12,456 nucleotides of DNA from Irineochytrium annulatum (lineage: Eukaryota > Chytridiomycota > Chytridiomycetes > Chytridiales > Chytridiaceae): the NCBI GenBank assembly GCA_027600665.1, contig JADGJL010000884.1, positions 1 to 12,456 of the forward strand. Direction: 5' to 3'. The notes beneath the pieces are model-generated. The model did no database searches, was not told the DNA's origin, and worked only from the letters and a program-made list of their open reading frames with translations. Position numbers and translations under genes: made by a program. This document shows positions 8,795-12,456 of this stretch, one piece after another (the first letter of the stretch is position 1; every line of letters begins with the position of its first letter).

Positions 8795-11601
8795 TCAATC
8801 AAAGAAAATATTCCAATCGAGGTCATCATCACTGTCATTTTCGTCAAGGTGCTCGTGTTCATCTCCGTCCTCATATCGTCCGTTGCCGACTGCAATTTCA
8901 TCTTCCTCCCGTCGGGCGTCCAATTGGTCATCGTCGACCTCTTCCTCATCATCGTCGTCCAGGTGGATATGTAAGTCGTCGTCACCATCGTCTTCCTCCA
9001 GGTCGATATGTATGTGCTGCTCTGCATGAACCCCGTTCACAAATCCGTCAGCAACCTGCTGGACATCCTCCCGCAGATTAGGTATATTTTCAAACGCAGA
9101 TTTGAGTTGAAGCAGAATCTGTTCTGCTCTGTTAACGAAAACTCGTTCCTCCCAACAAATGTGATCAATTCGGCGCTCATGTGCTCTTCGGACTTGTTCA
9201 CGTTCTGGCCCGGCAGCAATTAACGTTCTGATGGCCGGCCACACATTCTCTAGTCAGTGCTCATAGAAAATGCTATAATTTATCGGGTTGTTGAATACGA
9301 AGAAGACATCTTCTATATGTCGCCACATCATTTCCCTTTCCGCACTCCGAAAGTCGATCTTGATTTGTTCAAATATCATCTTCGTGGTGTTAAAAATTTA
9401 AACAAAGGTATGCAGAAACCGCTAAGGTAAGGTTGCCAGGAACGTCATCAAGATCCTCCTCAACCAAGTCATAGTCATCAAGATCGTCGTCCGCGTTTTG
9501 TACTTCATCCTTCACCGCTCGATTGTATAGTCCTAGCTTGCGACGCAACTCTGCGATGCAATTCTTTTTCCTCTCTCTTCAATTTATTTATTAGCGTCGT
9601 TCCCCCGGATGAGCCTAAAAACGCAAGTCAGCTCAGCTTTTTTGGAATAAATGTACCTCGTCGGTGTATATGCTACCCCATTTGCCTTATCTTCCTTGCT
9701 AATCCTAATAACTCTCCAGTTTATCTCGTAATGAGTCTTCCTTTAACGTCGGTGCATTACGGCGGTCGTTGTTCTTCTTCTGCATTTTGCACTTGAGAGC
9801 TTTCAATGCGCGCGCCTTTCTGTTGTTCTTAACAAAATCCGCGTAGGAGTCTTTCCGATCGCCCACATAATTTTCAATTGACGAGATGGCGCTAAATAGT
9901 TTGACCTCATCACGATCTATAAACGCTAAAATCTTCGGTAAGAGTCAGTATCAAAATGTCTCACTCCATTACCTTGGACTGATTATGGGTTTCCAGCATA
10001 AAACAAATATGCAGATGTCGATTCCCAGTTGTAGATTTCCTCGTCGAAGCAACTCCTTTTGATATTGAACTGAATGTTCGTTCATGACCCTCCCCGTCAA
10101 ACTTAGTGCCATTTCCGGTAATTAACCGCGGGCTGAATCGGGACTGACAATATGAGTCGTGGACGTAGGCATGCACATCGCGTGTCCAATAAACAACCCG
10201 TTAACGTCAAATTGGTCTTTAACATTCCCCTTTTCTTTGCCAGCCGTGAAATTAGATGTACAGCCTCAGGAGCCGTCCTTCAAATTCTTTTTTCGCGGGG
10301 TTAACGTCGACTTGTCTGGTTCCCAAAAATACTCGCTATGAGTGAAAGGTTCCCCGTAATTTCCGGCCGCCTTGAAACGTAGAAATGACATTACAGCGTC
10401 CGTTGTCTAAATACCCTTTAGTTTAAGCTATTGTCAGGTCTCAAACCAGGAAAATGGGCCCGACGGGATTTGGACCACCAACACACGGGCACTCGGATTT
10501 CCCGTGACCAAATTGATTTGTGACTGAAGATGTTAAACGCCCATGAAACCACAGATGTTTTAAAAGTATAAATTCTCGAAGTGCTTCCATAAATGGCCGA
10601 TAAACGCGACTCTCGACATCGGCTTCGGCAATGTCGCAGGTCAGAAAAGTCTTCGCAATGGCCAAGAACGGGTTGTGCTGCGCTTTCATCTTCAGCGCTA
10701 GTTCGAGGAAGTCACATGAACACGCATTTTCTGCAGATATTAGTCCACAAGATAAAACTCATCCAATACCTGGGTGTTCAATGGATGCAGCCATGAATCC
10801 GGCCCTCATTAAAGTTGCCGCAAAGCTGTGGACATTACAGCAATGCACGTTGACGAATTTGGACCCGTGTAAAGTGTAGAGACGCACCGTCAAAGAGTGA
10901 GCTTTGCGAGCGTTACAGCATCTGTACGCCATAGTTCGCTTGGCAACAAAATCGCCGAGGCGATCAACGCATCGATGTGCGACAATATTGTGGTTTTCCG
11001 CATGATGTAGACACAACGCGGATTCGAAGTGATTGCGCCGACATTGCAGGCAAATAGCCGACGATGGCGCTTCACAGCCCGCAATACAACAGTGTTCCCC
11101 TCCGTAATCAACATCCGGAGTCTCGAAAGTCGACCATTCCGCCAGGAGATGATAACGAGCATTGTTGAAATCATCACGAAGTTTTCTGCATTTTCGCTGG
11201 TACTTAAGCTTTCTTCGTCCGGCAAACAGATCAGCATATAGTTGCTCAAGTTGACCTTCCTCTCTGGCTGGATGATCAGGTTGTTCCGCGAATTCTACAT
11301 CCACCCTCTGCTGCTCAAAGATTCGTGGATCAGGCCTCATCTCCTTTCGAATTCGGGCCTTGGCAGGCTGCTGCACGGTATTCTCAAACGGCAATGGCCG
11401 TAAATCGCGAACGATTGCTTCCATTGGTGCTGTGGTTGCATTTCCAGTCGGCATCGGCTTTTCAATTCCATTCGTGACCACCTTCAGCGTAAATAGCTTT
11501 GCTCGCTTTGGAATGAGGCTCTCCAGCAAGTGCATTTGGCGAAGGCCGTCGTCCTCATTTTCTTCAACATCGCGCAAACGAGCAGGCTTCCTGCGTTCCA
11601 T
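8795..11601 (-). pseudogene. KDZ-family transposase pseudogene, six exons
   Basis: Decayed DNA transposase of the KDZ group. Exons on the minus strand: 11601-10770, 10730-10447, 10406-9973, 9932-9713, 9614-9420 and 9379-8795; introns are 39, 40, 40, 98 and 40 nt. Residues 171-211 form a Cys/His cluster (HCCIAGC, CLQC, CLHHAENH, HRC), followed by a CC pair in FVNVHCCNVHSF, typical of KDZ N-termini. FLTTDAVMSFLRFKAAG (Asp at 10398-10400) gives the first catalytic Asp; CTSNFTAG and DVNGLFIGHA follow. Then HAYVHDSYCQ, GNGTKFDGEGHERTFSSIS and STRKS.GNRHLHI match the Glu-containing end of the core. The YDIxC segment with the second Asp is missing (deletion near 10167-10180). Other lesions: TGA at 10266-10268 and 9254-9256, and a frameshift near 9520-9545. 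The C-terminus is Asp/Glu rich. Confidence 0.8.
8826..9021 (-). repeat. Acidic His-x-His repeat region coding the KDZ C-terminus
   Basis: The minus-strand reading has runs of Asp and Glu punctuated by HIHID, HIHLD and HEHLD. At DNA level, CCAGGTGGATATGTAAGT at 8959 and CCAGGTCGATATGTATGT at 8998 are near-identical and 39 bases (13 codons) apart, with a weaker third unit near 8846. This looks like a small in-frame tandem duplication. Acidic tails are common in transposases; metal binding by the His pairs is speculation. Confidence 0.5.
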
Positions 11602-11636
11602 AATGTTTTTGTGTCTAATTGAGACGCCTTAATAAT

Positions 11637-11661
11637 GTCTATGCCCATTTAGCCTTGTTAC
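11637..11661 (-). repeat. Candidate right terminal inverted repeat of the KDZ element
   Basis: CCTTGTTAC at 11653-11661 is the exact inverse of 8437-8445, with weaker inverse similarity continuing inward to about 11637. If both ends are real, the element would be about 3.2 kb and contain only the transposase gene. The flanking bases do not form an 8-bp duplication. Confidence 0.3.
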
Positions 11662-11740
11662 ACAACATCTTGTTGTTGGTCAACATATCGTCCATGACCT
11701 AAATAAAACTTGCTTTCTTCCACAAAGGAAGCATTTGAGA

Positions 11741-11867
11741 GCCACTCAGCATAGTAAAGCACATGCTGCTCTGCACACAATGCATATGATGCAGGGACGT
11801 GTAAGTGTGGCCGACAGTCAAGATTTGGAGCTACACGCGTCTTAGCAATGGGCTTCTGACACCGCCT
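11741..11867. repeat. Direct repeat, copy 1 (127 bp)
   Basis: Nearly identical to 12060-12186 with a constant offset of 319 bases and no gaps; roughly nine or ten mismatches by eye. It starts GCCACTCAGCATAG and ends CTTCTGACACCGCCT. It contains the near-palindrome TGCATATGATGCA. On the minus strand the copy is open and reads PNLDCRPHLHVPASYALC, continuing out of the repeat to FVEESKFYLGHGRYVDQQQ before a stop. Confidence 0.85.
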
Positions 11868-12059
11868 TTATTGTGGCGATGAGTAAAGTAGTATGGTGGA
11901 ACATGTTGCCCGTGCAACGCTTGCTGCTCCAACGATGAATGTTTGCCATCGTTGTGAGTTTCGATCAAAGCCGTACAAAACGTGCAGGGGAAGTCCTGGC
12001 CACATGCTAGTTCCTGGGTTGCATCTCAGAAGTGTGAAATGAACCGCCCCTGCGAGTTT
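11868..12059. other. Spacer between the two direct repeats
   Basis: 192 bases with no recognised gene. A minus-strand frame through it (ending at a stop at 11868-11870) continues, after that stop, in the same frame as the copy-1 reading. No similarity to known proteins was recognised. Confidence 0.35.
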
Positions 12060-12186
12060 GCCACGCAGCATAGTAAAGCACATGATGCTCTGCAAACAAT
12101 GCATATCATGCAGGAACGTGTAAGTGTGGCCGACAGTCAAGATTTGGAGCTGCACGCGTCTTAGCAATGGGCTTCTGATACCGCCT
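12060..12186. repeat. Direct repeat, copy 2 (127 bp)
   Basis: Second copy of 11741-11867 with constant spacing. Its minus-strand reading (PIAKTRAAPNLDCRPHLHVPA) is cut by a TGA at the position where copy 1 encodes Ser. Most differences between the copies change the encoded amino acid, so selection on a protein is not evident. A weaker third unit sharing GCATATGATG may start near 12222. Confidence 0.85.
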
Positions 12187-12357
12187 CACCCGTGGCAACG
12201 CGTAGGTATGACGCACCGGCATCCTATGCTCAGCTGGCAGAGCATATGATGTTTTGACTTGGGCAATTTTGCTTGAGGTTAGGGTTATGTGGCCATAGGC
12301 ACAATGAGCTCTCACAGTTTCCTATGTTTTCAGCACGTTGATTTAATGGCGCTTTAT
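12187..12357. other. Gene-free stretch up to the next LTR
   Basis: No gene is recognised. GCATATGATG at 12242-12251 repeats part of the direct-repeat unit, suggesting a degenerate third copy. There is no polypurine tract before the LTR start at 12358 (the flank is GGCGCTTTAT), so that LTR is more likely a 5' or solo LTR than a 3' LTR. Confidence 0.35.
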
Positions 12358-12456
12358 TGTGACGATTTAATTAGCGGACCAATTCATAGTCTGGTCATTT
12401 TGTCTGATCTTTATTTTCTTTATATCTTTTGTTAGGATAACTTTTAGCTATGACAA
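12358..12456 (+). mobile_element. 5' portion of a second copia-like LTR (cut by window end)
   Basis: TGTGACGATTTAATTAGCGG and the bases after it match 6548-6646 at about 90% (ten or so differences in 99). The match starts exactly at TGTGA, the same border as in the complete LTR. The orientation is the same as the other two LTR pieces. The remaining 240 or so bases should lie just beyond the window. Confidence 0.8.

Noticed and set aside
10441..10761. TGA codons at 10759-10761 and 10441-10443 as evidence that the KDZ gene is broken there
   Set aside because: Both lie inside short introns (10731-10769 and 10407-10446) whose removal joins conserved KDZ motifs in frame.
12225..12262. GCTCAGCTGGCAGAGC resembling a tRNA D-arm or A box, hence a tRNA or SINE
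   Set aside because: No B box (GGTTCGAATCC-like) or acceptor stem follows at the right distance. The segment is better explained as a degenerate copy of the nearby direct repeat.
12276..12290. GGTTAGGGTT as a telomeric repeat
   Set aside because: A single unit only, with no array.

Overview
The window looks like transposon-dense DNA from a fungal genome. The genes carry spliceosomal introns that are very short (mostly 38-65 nt), with GT...AG borders and branch sites of the CTAAC/CTGAC/CTAAT type. The recognisable proteins belong to two transposase groups known mainly from fungi: the Plavaka (tnp2-like) group and the KDZ (Kyakuja-Dileera-Zisupton) group. I cannot name the species. No prokaryotic gene organisation, rRNA, tRNA or CRISPR array is visible.

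Layout, left to right. 1-76 is the 3' end of a long terminal repeat (LTR) of a Ty1/copia-like family. 418-3930 (+) is a Plavaka-type DDE transposase gene in three exons; its catalytic D, D and E residues are readable and there is one apparent frameshift near 2545-2563. 4169-5604 (+) is an unrecognised seven-exon gene just downstream in the same orientation, with one in-frame TAG; it may be a passenger of the same transposon. 6190-6547 holds probable copia pol debris ending in a polypurine tract, followed by a complete 342-bp LTR (6548-6889) with TGTGA...TCACA ends and a TATA box. 6890-8436 has no recognisable gene and begins with a GC-rich block. 8795-11601 (-) is a decayed KDZ transposase whose six exons can be rebuilt: five introns remove most of the apparent stops, but two nonsense codons, one frameshift and an internal deletion remain. 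11741-12186 contains two 127-bp direct repeats 319 bp apart. 12358-12456 is the start of another LTR of the same family.

The three LTR pieces share one orientation and differ from each other by roughly 10-20%, so they are either old or come from separate insertions. One consistent reading is nesting: a copia relic (LTR end at 1-76, pol debris and LTR at 6190-6889) interrupted by a Plavaka-type element carrying two genes, with a KDZ element landed to the right. The transposon ends could not be proven, because no convincing target-site duplications were found.

The most useful results are the intron-aware reconstructions. Several stops that would suggest dead genes fall inside canonical short introns, while the KDZ copy is truly dead because its catalytic core has been deleted. 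The multi-exon companion gene is the least explained item.
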